From assembly GCF_007747215.1 (NCBI RefSeq), contig NZ_CP036273.1, positions 5,316,322 to 5,380,321 of the forward strand: 64,000 nucleotides of DNA, read 5' to 3'. The position numbers and the translations under genes are program-made. This document shows positions 50,088 to 57,900 of this stretch, piece after piece. Below the pieces are notes generated by a model. The model ran no database searches. It was given only the letters and a program-made list of their open reading frames with translations, and was not told the origin of the DNA. The stretch comes from Urbifossiella limnaea (lineage in GTDB: Bacteria > Planctomycetota > Planctomycetia > Gemmatales > Gemmataceae). Position 1 is the first letter of the stretch. Each line of letters opens with the position of its first letter.

Positions 50088-51272
50088 TCAGTATTTAGGC
50101 ATCCCCGGGTCCACCTTCTCGGCCCACCCCAGGATGCCGCCGGTGAGGTTGAGCAGGCGCGTGTACCCCTGCCCCGTCAGGAACTCGATCGCCTTGGCGC
50201 TGCGCATCCCGCTCTTGCAATGGACCACGACCTCGCGGTCCTTCGGCACCTCGGCGTAGCGCGCCGGCAGCTCCGGCAACGGCAACAGCACCGTGCCCGG
50301 GATGCGGCAGATCTGGAACTCGTTCGGGTTCCGCACGTCCAGCACGTACACCGCCTCGCCGGCATCGACCCGCTTCTTCAACTGCTCGGGCGTGATCTCC
50401 CCGACGCCGCCCGCCGGCGGTGCAGCTACCCCACGCACGCCGCAGAACTGTTCGTAGTCGATGAGCCCCTTCACGGTCGGGTGCGGCTCGCCGACCGGCC
50501 ACTTGGGGTCGCGGCGAATCTTGTACGTCTTGAACGTCATGTTCAGGGCGTCGTAGTGGAGCAGCCGGCCGATCAGCGGCTCGCCGATGCCCAGGATCAG
50601 CTTCACGGTTTCGGTCGCCTGGATGCAGCCGATGACGCCGGGGAGGATGCCCAGCACCCCGCCCTCGGCGCAGCTCGGCACCTCGCCCGGGGGGGGCGGC
50701 TCGGGGTACAGGCAGCGGTAGCTCGGCCCCACCGCCGGGTGGAACACCGTCGCCTGCCCGTCGAACCGGAAGATACTGCCGTACACGTTCGGCTTGTTCA
50801 GCAGCACGCACACGTCGTTCACGAGGTAGCGCGTCGGGAAGTTGTCGGTGCCGTCCACGACGATGTCGTAGTCACGCACGATCGCTTCTGCGTTCTTTGA
50901 CGTGAACCGCTCCTCGTGGAGCACGACGGTGATGTCGGGGTTAATGTCGCGGAGTTTGTCCGCGGCGGACTGGCACTTCGAGCGGCCGATGTCCTTCGAA
51001 CCGTGGATGATCTGCCGCTGAAGGTTGGAGGCGTCCACGGTGTCGAAATCGACGAGGCCGAGGGTGCCGACGCCGGCGGCGGCGAGGTACAGAGCCAGCG
51101 GCGAGCCGAGCCCGCCGGTGCCGATGACGAGCACCCTGGCGGCCTTCAGCTTCCGCTGCCCGTCGAGCCCGACCTCGGGCATGATGACGTGCCGGGAGTA
51201 GCGGGCGTACTCGCTCTGCGTGAGGGCCACGTCGGGCCACCGGCCGGCGAGCAGGTCGGGGAGGGGCATCAA
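50088..51272 (-). CDS. MoeB/ThiF-like adenylyltransferase with C-terminal rhodanese
   Basis: A 394-residue two-domain protein. The adenylyltransferase part (about 15-265) has the nucleotide loop VLVIGTGGLGSPLALYLAAA, DFDTVDASNLQRQI and the catalytic Cys in PSCAEGGVLG. The rhodanese domain (about 290-394) has its nucleophile in VVVHCKSGMRSAKA. It activates the C-terminal glycine of a MoaD/ThiS-type sulphur carrier and supplies sulphur. The zinc-binding cysteine pairs of classic MoeB are missing: SYRC replaces CxxC in the first, and WPVG stands where the second pair should be. It may serve molybdopterin or another sulphur carrier. Confidence 0.88.
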   Translation of the reverse strand: MMPLPDLLAGRWPDVALTQSEYARYSRHVIMPEVGLDGQRKLKAARVLVIGTGGLGSPLALYLAAAGVGTLGLVDFDTVDASNLQRQIIHGSKDIGRSKCQSAADKLRDINPDITVVLHEERFTSKNAEAIVRDYDIVVDGTDNFPTRYLVNDVCVLLNKPNVYGSIFRFDGQATVFHPAVGPSYRCLYPEPPPPGEVPSCAEGGVLGILPGVIGCIQATETVKLILGIGEPLIGRLLHYDALNMTFKTYKIRRDPKWPVGEPHPTVKGLIDYEQFCGVRGVAAPPAGGVGEITPEQLKKRVDAGEAVYVLDVRNPNEFQICRIPGTVLLPLPELPARYAEVPKDREVVVHCKSGMRSAKAIEFLTGQGYTRLLNLTGGILGWAEKVDPGMPKY

Positions 51273-51298
51273 CTCGTCTCGTGGGAAAGAGCCTTATT

Positions 51299-51730
51299 CT
51301 ACGCCGCCGACCACGCGCGATTCGCGTCGGCCGCGACCCGCTTCCCGAGGCGCTCCGTCAGCCGCAGCCGCACCCACGGGGCCGCCGCCGTGCGGAATTC
51401 GAGCCACGACCCGTACCACTTCCGCACGAATTCCGCGGACTTGATTTCAACCCACGGGATGAACAGCGGCCGGTGCCCCGGTCGGAACGGGAGCATGACC
51501 GCAAGGTACAGGCCGTCGGCGTTGCTGCCGACGGTGACGCACCCGCCGTAGTTGCTCCAACCCAGGCTGACGTGCTGGAAGCGGTGGGTGTGGCCGTGGA
51601 ACGGGCCGGCGAGGTGGTAGTGGTGGGCGAGCGTGCGCCAGCCGGTCCACCAGGATACCGACCAGATCAGGACCACCCACCAGACGGCGACGCCGAGGAT
51701 CGTGACGGCGACGATCGCTTCATCGGGCAT
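51299..51730 (-). CDS. Small membrane protein, unknown function
   Basis: A 143-residue product with one N-terminal hydrophobic helix (IVAVTILGVAVWWVVLIWSV), then a His/Trp-rich soluble part (YHLAGPFHGHTHRFQHVSLG) and beta-like strands around YLAVMLPFRPGHRPLFIP. No family is recognised; it resembles small planctomycete membrane proteins with a PH-like beta domain. It sits between the MoeB-like gene and fabF on the same strand, 26 bases from the first. ATG at 51730. Confidence 0.65.
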   Translation of the reverse strand: MPDEAIVAVTILGVAVWWVVLIWSVSWWTGWRTLAHHYHLAGPFHGHTHRFQHVSLGWSNYGGCVTVGSNADGLYLAVMLPFRPGHRPLFIPWVEIKSAEFVRKWYGSWLEFRTAAAPWVRLRLTERLGKRVAADANRAWSAA

Positions 51731-51748
51731 GGGCTGCCCCGAATACGA

Positions 51749-52999
51749 CTACACCGCCGCCAGCGCGAGCGAGCAGTTGTGGCCGCCGAAGCCGAAGCTG
51801 TTCGACAGCACACGCCGCACGCGGGCGTCGCGGGCCACGTTCGGCACGTAGTCCAGGTCGCACCCGCCGGCCACGTCCTGCTGCGTCAGGTTCGCCGTCG
51901 GGTGCACCTTCCCCTGCTGGATGCTCAGGGCGCACGCGATCGCCTCGACGCCGCCGCTCGCGCCGAGCAGGTGGCCGATCATGCTCTTGGTGCTCGACAT
52001 CATCAGCTTCTTGGCGTGGTCGCCGAAGACGTGCTTCACCGCCTTCGTCTCGGCCACGTCGCCCAGCGGCGTGCTCGTGCCGTGGGCGTTGATGTAGTCC
52101 ACGTCGGTCGGGTTCCAGCCGGCCTCGGCCAGCGCCGCCCGCATCGCCGCGGCCGCGCCGGCGCCGTCCTCGTGCGGGGCCGTGATGTGGTACGCGTCCG
52201 CCGTGTTCCCGCAGCCGACCACTTCCGCGTAAATCTTCGCGCCGCGGGCCTTCGCGTGCTCCAACTCCTCAATGACGAGGATGCCGGCCCCCTCGGCGAG
52301 TACGAAGCCGTCGCGGCCGGCGTCGAACGGGCGGCTGGCGTGGGCCGGGTCGTCGTTGCGCTCCGACAGCGCCCGGCAGGCGATGAACCCGCCCAGGCCC
52401 ATCGGCGTGATCGCGGCCTCGGTGCCGCCGGTGACCATCACGTCGGCGAACCCGTAGGCGATCTGCCGCATGGCGTCGCCGATGGCGTGCGCCGCCGACG
52501 AGCACGCGGTGCTGACCGTGGTGTTCGGCCCCTGGAGGTGGTACCGGATCGAGATGTTCCCGGCCGCCGAGTTGGCGATCATCTTGGGGATGATGAACGG
52601 GCTGAGCCGGTTCGGCCCCTTGGCGGGGTTCAGCAGGTCGTGGTGGCCGCTCTCGAACTCGGCCAGCCCGCCGATGCCGCTGCCGATGATCACGCCGCAG
52701 CGAAACGGGTCGGCCTTCGAGACGTCGAACCCGCTGTCCTTGATGGCCTCGTCGGCGGCGACCATGCCGAGCTGGACGACGCGGTCGAGCCGCTTGGCGG
52801 CGCGGGCGTCGATCACCGGGGCGGGGGTGAAGTTCTTGACCTCGCCGCCGATGCGGACCTTGTAGGCGGACGCGTCGAAGAGCGTGATCGGGGCGATGCC
52901 GGACTGTGCGGCGAGAAGCGCCCGCCAGTACGCGGGCACGTCGTGGGCCAGCGGGTTGACGGTCCCGAGGCCGGTGATGACCACCCGGCGGCGTGTCAT
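51749..52999 (-). CDS. fabF: 3-oxoacyl-ACP synthase II (FabF)
   Basis: A 416-residue elongating ketosynthase of type II fatty acid synthesis. The nucleophile Cys166 is in TVSTACSSAAHAIG. The two catalytic histidines are in INAHGTSTPLGD and SMIGHLLGASG. It condenses malonyl-ACP with acyl-ACP. It follows acpP with a short gap (20 bases), so the two are co-transcribed, as in most bacteria. ATG at 52999 matches the family N-terminus RRRVVITGLGTVNPLA. Confidence 0.97.
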   Translation of the reverse strand: MTRRRVVITGLGTVNPLAHDVPAYWRALLAAQSGIAPITLFDASAYKVRIGGEVKNFTPAPVIDARAAKRLDRVVQLGMVAADEAIKDSGFDVSKADPFRCGVIIGSGIGGLAEFESGHHDLLNPAKGPNRLSPFIIPKMIANSAAGNISIRYHLQGPNTTVSTACSSAAHAIGDAMRQIAYGFADVMVTGGTEAAITPMGLGGFIACRALSERNDDPAHASRPFDAGRDGFVLAEGAGILVIEELEHAKARGAKIYAEVVGCGNTADAYHITAPHEDGAGAAAAMRAALAEAGWNPTDVDYINAHGTSTPLGDVAETKAVKHVFGDHAKKLMMSSTKSMIGHLLGASGGVEAIACALSIQQGKVHPTANLTQQDVAGGCDLDYVPNVARDARVRRVLSNSFGFGGHNCSLALAAV

Positions 53000-53019
53000 G
53001 GGTGCGGGCACCTGAGTCG

Positions 53020-53268
53020 TCAGCCCTGGGGCTTGTTCTTGAGGGCGGCCTCGATGAAGTCGACGGCCTCGCCGACCGTCTTGATCTTCTCGGCCTGGTC
53101 GTCGGGGATCTGGATGTCGAACTCCTCCTCGAGTTCCATCACCAGCTCGACGATGTCGAGGGAGTCGGCCCCGATGTCCTCGATGAACTTGGTGGTGCGG
53201 CTGACCTGGTCCTTCTGGACGGCCAGGTGCTCGCAGACGATCTCGGTGACGCGCTGCTCGACGGACAC
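53020..53268 (-). CDS. acpP: Acyl carrier protein
   Basis: An 82-residue carrier with Ser36 in IGADSLDIVELVM, the phosphopantetheine attachment site. The sequence is acidic, as usual (ELEEEFDIQIPDDQAEKI). It supplies acyl chains to fabF and to lipid A synthesis. GTG start at 53268 with a G-rich leader. The C-terminus KNKPQG is slightly longer than in E. coli. Confidence 0.97.
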   Translation of the reverse strand: MSVEQRVTEIVCEHLAVQKDQVSRTTKFIEDIGADSLDIVELVMELEEEFDIQIPDDQAEKIKTVGEAVDFIEAALKNKPQG

Positions 53269-53471
53269 GGTTACACCCTCCGGCGGCGGGCGGCCCCGCC
53301 GAGCCCCGCGGACCGGCTCCGACCGGCCGCCGCGGCAATGGGAACGGTATGGCTTCGGCCCGCGGCGGCCAGCGGAGGGCCGGGCGGATCACTCCTCGAC
53401 TCCCGAAAGCCGGGCGGACACGACAGATACTAGCGATCCCGCGGGCGAACGGACACCCGCGGGCGTCGCGC

Positions 53472-53550
53472 GGAAGCCCGAAATTCGAAATCCGAAGCCC
53501 GAAATCCGAAACCGGCGGTGTGGCTCGAATGTCGGCTTTCGGACTTCGGC
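53472..53550. repeat. Direct and inverted AT-rich repeats in the fab gap
   Basis: GAAGCCCGAAAT occurs at 53473 and, with one changed first base, again at 53494, with GAAATCCGAA units between and after. AATGTCGG...CGGCATT forms a short inverted repeat at 53528-53553. It lies between acpP and fabD and is locally less GC-rich. Confidence 0.5.
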
Positions 53551-53551
53551 A

Positions 53552-54460
53552 TTATGCCGTCACGTTGGTGAAGTCGGCCTTGCGGTGGACGCGCTTCATG
53601 AGCCCGGCCAGCACCCGCCCGGGGCCGACCTCGTAGAACCGCTCCACGCCGGCCGCCATCAGCCCGCGCAGCGTGTCCTCCCAGCGCACCGGCGACAGCA
53701 CCTGACGCACCAGCAGTTCCCGGATTTCGGCCGGGTCGGTGTGCGGCCGCGCGTCCACGTTCGACCACACGGGGGTCGTCGGCGGCTTGAGCTCGACGCC
53801 CGCCAGGGCCGCCGCCAGTGCGTCGTCGGCGGGCTTCATCAAGGCGGTGTGGAACGCCCCGGCCACGGCCAGCCGGGCGGTGCGGATGCCGCCCTTCTCC
53901 TGGCACAGCTGTTCGAGCCGGTCGAGCGCCGGCAGCACGCCGGACGCGACCGTGTTCCCCGGGCAGAGGTAGTTCGCCACTTCCAGGGTTCCGGCGGCCC
54001 GCGCCTCGGCCACCAGCGCCTCCACGTCCGGGGCGTCGACGCCGAGCACCGCGACCATTCCCGACGGCGTGGCAACCGCGGCCGCCTGCATGGCCGCGCC
54101 GCGGGCCTTCACGACCTTCAGGCCGTCGTCGAACGACAGCGCCCCGGCGAAGACGAGGGCGGTGTACTCCCCGAGGCTGAGGCCGGCGGTCGCGGTGACG
54201 GCCGACAGCGCCTCCGGCTGCGTAGCGCGGAGTTGGTCGAGGGCGGCGAGGCTGGCGACGAAGATGGCCGGCTGGCTGACGTCGGTGGCGTTGAGCCGCT
54301 CCGCCGGGCCGTTGACGCACACGTCCAGCAGGTCGTACCCCAGGGCGGCCGAGGCGTGCTGGAACAGGTCGTGGGCCGGCGGGTGACTCTGGCACAGCGC
54401 GCCGGCCATGCCGACGGCCTGGGCACCCTGGCCGGGGAAGAGGAGAGCGGTGTTCGGCAT
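53552..54460 (-). CDS. fabD: Malonyl-CoA:ACP transacylase (FabD)
   Basis: A 302-residue transacylase that loads malonyl onto ACP. The N-terminus TALLFPGQGAQAVGMAG forms the oxyanion part. The nucleophile Ser95 is in GLSLGEYT and the catalytic His is in GAFHTALM (about residue 200). Length is typical. A 283-base gap with repeats separates it from acpP, and 66 bases separate it from rpmF. The usual neighbours fabH and fabG are missing. Confidence 0.96.
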   Translation of the reverse strand: MPNTALLFPGQGAQAVGMAGALCQSHPPAHDLFQHASAALGYDLLDVCVNGPAERLNATDVSQPAIFVASLAALDQLRATQPEALSAVTATAGLSLGEYTALVFAGALSFDDGLKVVKARGAAMQAAAVATPSGMVAVLGVDAPDVEALVAEARAAGTLEVANYLCPGNTVASGVLPALDRLEQLCQEKGGIRTARLAVAGAFHTALMKPADDALAAALAGVELKPPTTPVWSNVDARPHTDPAEIRELLVRQVLSPVRWEDTLRGLMAAGVERFYEVGPGRVLAGLMKRVHRKADFTNVTA

Positions 54461-54526
54461 CGGGAGGGGTCCGCGTCGGAGGTCGGGCCTCGGAGGCGCG
54501 GCCCGACCGACGAGCCGCGGGCCGCG

Positions 54527-54721
54527 TTACTTCGCGTCGTCGCCGGCGTCCATGTTGATGACCTCGCGGCCCTGGTAGGAGCCGCAGTTCGGGCACAGGC
54601 GGTGCGGCATCACCGCCTCGTTGCACTTCGGGCAGTACTGCACCTGCACCGGCGTGACGTGGTGGTGGCTGCGGCGGGTGCCCTTGCGGGACCGCGACGT
54701 GCGGCGCTTCGGAACGGCCAT
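54527..54721 (-). CDS. rpmF: Ribosomal protein bL32
   Basis: A 64-residue ribosomal protein. It starts MAVPKRRTSRSRKGTRRSHH and carries a zinc knuckle with CPKC (about 31-34) and CPNC (about 44-47). The C-terminus is acidic (INMDAGDDAK). rpmF next to fatty-acid genes is the usual bacterial arrangement, though plsX and fabH, which normally separate it from fabD, are absent. Confidence 0.96.
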   Translation of the reverse strand: MAVPKRRTSRSRKGTRRSHHHVTPVQVQYCPKCNEAVMPHRLCPNCGSYQGREVINMDAGDDAK

Positions 54722-54788
54722 CTCTAACCCCCAGCCGGAGCGGTGGACGGAAACAAGACGGATATCGTAGGACCGCGGCCGGGGGGCG

Positions 54789-55790
54789 TCAACGCGCAGG
54801 CCCGGGTCCGACGCCACACTCCAACAGGGTGATCGACCCCGCCGGGTGACACACCGCCGCCCCCGACGACGCCGGCAACAGCACCACATCCCCGACCGAC
54901 ACCGGCGTGCGCGTCCCGTTCACCAACTCGCCCGACCCCGCCACGCACACGACCAGCCGGCAGAGCCCGTTCTCCCCGACGACGAACGGCGTCTCGCTCG
55001 TCTGCCGGAACAACGTGAAATACTGGCAGTCGGCCAGCCACTCCACCGGTTCCCGGCGGGCCGACACCCGCCGCCGGGTCGGCGTGACCGGTGGGCACGG
55101 GCCGCGGGTGAAGTCGGCGCACGCCAGCCCCTGCTCGACGTGCAGCTCGCGCGGCTGCTTCGTCTTCTCGTCCACCCGGTCCCAGTCGTACAGCCGGTAC
55201 GTGATGTCGCACGTCTGCTGCACCTCGAACACGACCAGTTCGGCCCCGATGGCGTGGACGGTGCCGGCCTCCAGGAAGACGCAGTCGCCGGGCGCCGGCG
55301 TGAAGCAGTGGAGCGTCTGCGGCACCGTTTTCGTCACCAGGGCGGCGCGGAAGTCGGCGGCCGTGACGCCCTCGCGGAAGCCGGCGTAGACGCGGCTCGT
55401 GTCCGGGTTCGTGCGGAGGATGACCCACGCTTCCGTCTTGCCGTTCGCCCCCGGCTGAGCAGCCGCGGCCTGGGCGTCGTCCGGGTGGACCTGCACCGAC
55501 AGTTCCTGCCGGGCGTCGATGAACTTCAGCAGCAGCGGGAAGCGGCCGTTGACGAGCGGGGCGCTGCCGAGAATGGCGCGGGCGTCGGCCGCGAGTAGCT
55601 GGCGGAGGGTCTTACCGGCGTGGGGGCCGTCGGCAACGATGCTGGGGCTGCCGTCCACGTCCGAGAGCACCCACGCCTCACCGATCGCTCCCGCGCGCGG
55701 AGCCGGGCGGCGGAGGAAGGCGGGGAGCCGGCTGCCACCCCAGAGGTTTTCCTTGAAGATCGGCTCGAACCGGAGCGGCGGCAGCGACAT
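54789..55790 (-). CDS. manA: Type I phosphomannose isomerase
   Basis: A 333-residue enzyme that interconverts mannose-6-phosphate and fructose-6-phosphate. It has the zinc-ligand segments ELSVQVHPDDAQA, GKTEAWVIL and EAGTVHAIGAE in a cupin fold. The N-terminus is PLRFEPIFKENLWGGSRL. It supplies mannose for glycans and possibly the envelope. ATG at 55790; convergence of the frame upstream is not meaningful. It lies between rpmF and a methyltransferase on the same strand. Confidence 0.94.
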   Translation of the reverse strand: MSLPPLRFEPIFKENLWGGSRLPAFLRRPAPRAGAIGEAWVLSDVDGSPSIVADGPHAGKTLRQLLAADARAILGSAPLVNGRFPLLLKFIDARQELSVQVHPDDAQAAAAQPGANGKTEAWVILRTNPDTSRVYAGFREGVTAADFRAALVTKTVPQTLHCFTPAPGDCVFLEAGTVHAIGAELVVFEVQQTCDITYRLYDWDRVDEKTKQPRELHVEQGLACADFTRGPCPPVTPTRRRVSARREPVEWLADCQYFTLFRQTSETPFVVGENGLCRLVVCVAGSGELVNGTRTPVSVGDVVLLPASSGAAVCHPAGSITLLECGVGPGPAR

Positions 55791-55867
55791 CGGGGCATCC
55801 TGACCGGGAGGGGCTTTGGAAGGATACCTCACGCCCGGCGGGGGCACCACCCGACCCGGCCGCCGGC

Positions 55868-56557
55868 CTACTTCGTGAAGTGGAGGGACACGTAAAACTC
55901 GTCCCGGTACAGCACCTCGGCCAGCGCCACCCCGCGGGCCGCGAGACGGCCCGTCATCCACGACAGCGGCTCGGGGTGGTCGAACTCGCCGATGTGGCTG
56001 ACGAACTGCTCGCGCTCGTCGGGCGTGGCCGCGACCCAGGCGGTGCGCACCTCCACGAACAACCGGGCGAGGAACGCTTCCCGCGACTCCCCTTCCCGGC
56101 GGTAGGTGTCGGTCCAAACGAACCACCCGCCGGGGGCCAGCACGCGGGCGGTGTCGCCGAGAACACCGGCCTTCCGGTCCGTCGGGAAGTGGTGGAGTGA
56201 GAAGCCGGCGAGGACGAGGTCGAACCCGCCGGCGGGTAGGGTGGCAAGCGTGCCGGCGATGTCGCCGCAGATGAGCCGTCGCGTGGCGGTGAGGCAGGAC
56301 CCGGGCGCGGGCCGGCGGGCGTGCAGGTCGAGTGCGCCTTCGGACAGATCGACGCCGACGTAATCGCTCACCCGGCTCGCGGCGAGCACGTCGGCCGCCA
56401 CGCGGCCGTCGCCGCAGCCCAGATCAAGCACGCGGAGCGGGCCGGCCCGCCGGGCGAGGGCCGCCCGGACGGCGGCCTCCGTCTCGGCGTGCTTCATGTG
56501 GTTGGCGCGGGTGATGCGGTCGTACAGCTCCCACCCGCGGAACAGCTCGGCGGACAC
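55868..56557 (-). CDS. SAM-dependent methyltransferase, class I
   Basis: A 229-residue protein with the SAM-binding motif RVLDLGCGDGRVAADVL, followed by YVGVDLSEGALDLHARR, LAGFSLHHFPTDRKAGVL and LAPGGWFVWTDTY. The class is clear but the substrate is unknown. The start is a GTG at 56557, two bases after the stop of the upstream PQQ-propeller gene; no ATG precedes the SAM motif closely. The frame stays open far upstream in antisense-like sequence, which is ignored. Confidence 0.87.
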   Translation of the reverse strand: MSAELFRGWELYDRITRANHMKHAETEAAVRAALARRAGPLRVLDLGCGDGRVAADVLAASRVSDYVGVDLSEGALDLHARRPAPGSCLTATRRLICGDIAGTLATLPAGGFDLVLAGFSLHHFPTDRKAGVLGDTARVLAPGGWFVWTDTYRREGESREAFLARLFVEVRTAWVAATPDEREQFVSHIGEFDHPEPLSWMTGRLAARGVALAEVLYRDEFYVSLHFTK

Positions 56558-56559
56558 GG

Positions 56560-57831
56560 CTACTTCGCGCCGAAGCAGTACAGGTGGTCCCATGTGCGGA
56601 CGTACAGCCGGCCGTTGGCGACCGCCGGCGACGCGTACACCTTCTCCTTCAGGTCGTTCGTGGCCAGGACCTTGAACTCCGGCCCGGCCTGGATCACGAA
56701 CCCGACCCCCTCCCGGCCGACGATCAGAATCTTCCCGTCGGCGTGGACCATGTTGCCGCGGTAGATCTGCTTCGCCGGCAGGGACTGCCGGTACAGTTGC
56801 TTGCCGGTGCCGGCGTCGAGCGCGGTCAGCCCGCCGTTGTCGGAGTTGAGCGTGTACACGATGTTGCCGACCCGGAGCGGCGAGACGACGTCCGGCGTCT
56901 CCTTGTGCCGCCACTTCTCGGCCGGATTCCCGGGGCTGATCGACCCCGTCGCCCCGACCGGGTTGAACGCCACGAGCGGCCCGTTCTTGCACGACGGCAC
57001 CAGGATCAGGTCCGGGGTGACCAGCGGGCACGACACGAACCGCCACGCCCCGTTGGTGGTCGGGTTCAGCCCGGCCACGCGCCACACCTCTGCGCCGGTG
57101 TCGAGCCGGTGGCCGGTGCAGTAGTCGTTTCCATGGGCCACGAGCAGCGCCTCGCCGCCCGGCCCTTCCCAGACGAATGCCGAGGCGTACACGTCCGGGC
57201 TCTCGCCCTTGCTGTACCCCGGCCGCTCGACCGCCCACAGCTCCTTGCCCGTCGCGGCGTCCAGCGCCACCACCTTCTGGGCGTTCTTGTGCATCACCTG
57301 GAGGAACAGCTTGTCCTTGTACAGGACCGGGGTCCAGTGGATCCCGAACTGGATCCCCCGGGTGCCGACCTTGCCGTACTTGTCCAGGTCGACCGACCAC
57401 GTCTCGCGGCCGGCCATGTCGAAGCACGCGAGTTTCATGTTACCGGCGAAGGCCCAGACGTGCTTGCCGTCGGTGCTGCACGACGCCGAGGCGTCGTTCC
57501 CCTCGTCCCCGCGGCCGCCGCGGCCGGACGGGCCGCCGAGGCTCGCCTTCCACTTCTCCACCCCGTCGGCGCCGAAGCACAGGAGCGAGGTGCCCGCCGC
57601 GTCGAGGGAGGTGATGAAGATCTTGTCCTCCCAGACGCACGGGGTGGACGACCCGCGGCCGGGGAGCTTGACCTTCCAGACGACGTTCTTGTCCGGCCCC
57701 CACTCGGTCGGGGCCGGGCCGGCGGCGTGGCCGTCGTTCTTGACGCCGCGCCACTGCGGCCAGTTGTCGGCGGCAACGGGGGCGGTGAGGAGGGCCGCGG
57801 CGATCGCGGCCAGCGGGAGGCGGGTCAGCAC
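56560..57831 (-). CDS. PQQ-like beta-propeller secreted protein
   Basis: A 423-residue secreted protein with signal peptide LPLAAIAAALLTAPVAAD, then propeller repeats with the pattern VVALDAATGKELW, LTALDAGTGKQLYRQ and DNWPQWRGVKNDG at the front. PQQ-binding-like repeats of this kind are abundant in planctomycetes; PQQ binding itself is not proven. GTG at 57831 has GGAG nine bases upstream and directly precedes the signal peptide; a TTG at 57858 extends it by nine residues. The downstream methyltransferase starts two bases after the stop. Confidence 0.87.
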   Translation of the reverse strand: MLTRLPLAAIAAALLTAPVAADNWPQWRGVKNDGHAAGPAPTEWGPDKNVVWKVKLPGRGSSTPCVWEDKIFITSLDAAGTSLLCFGADGVEKWKASLGGPSGRGGRGDEGNDASASCSTDGKHVWAFAGNMKLACFDMAGRETWSVDLDKYGKVGTRGIQFGIHWTPVLYKDKLFLQVMHKNAQKVVALDAATGKELWAVERPGYSKGESPDVYASAFVWEGPGGEALLVAHGNDYCTGHRLDTGAEVWRVAGLNPTTNGAWRFVSCPLVTPDLILVPSCKNGPLVAFNPVGATGSISPGNPAEKWRHKETPDVVSPLRVGNIVYTLNSDNGGLTALDAGTGKQLYRQSLPAKQIYRGNMVHADGKILIVGREGVGFVIQAGPEFKVLATNDLKEKVYASPAVANGRLYVRTWDHLYCFGAK

Positions 57832-57900
57832 GGGGACGGGCTCCGGGCGGGAGTGCAAGGGCGGGAATGCGGACCAGCGTATCCGAACCCGCCCGCGGGT

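Noticed and set aside
51281-54727. Very long plus-strand frame over 1,100 codons opposite fabF, acpP and fabD
   Set aside because: It lies antisense to four certain genes; composition is Arg/Ala/Val-rich with no motif.
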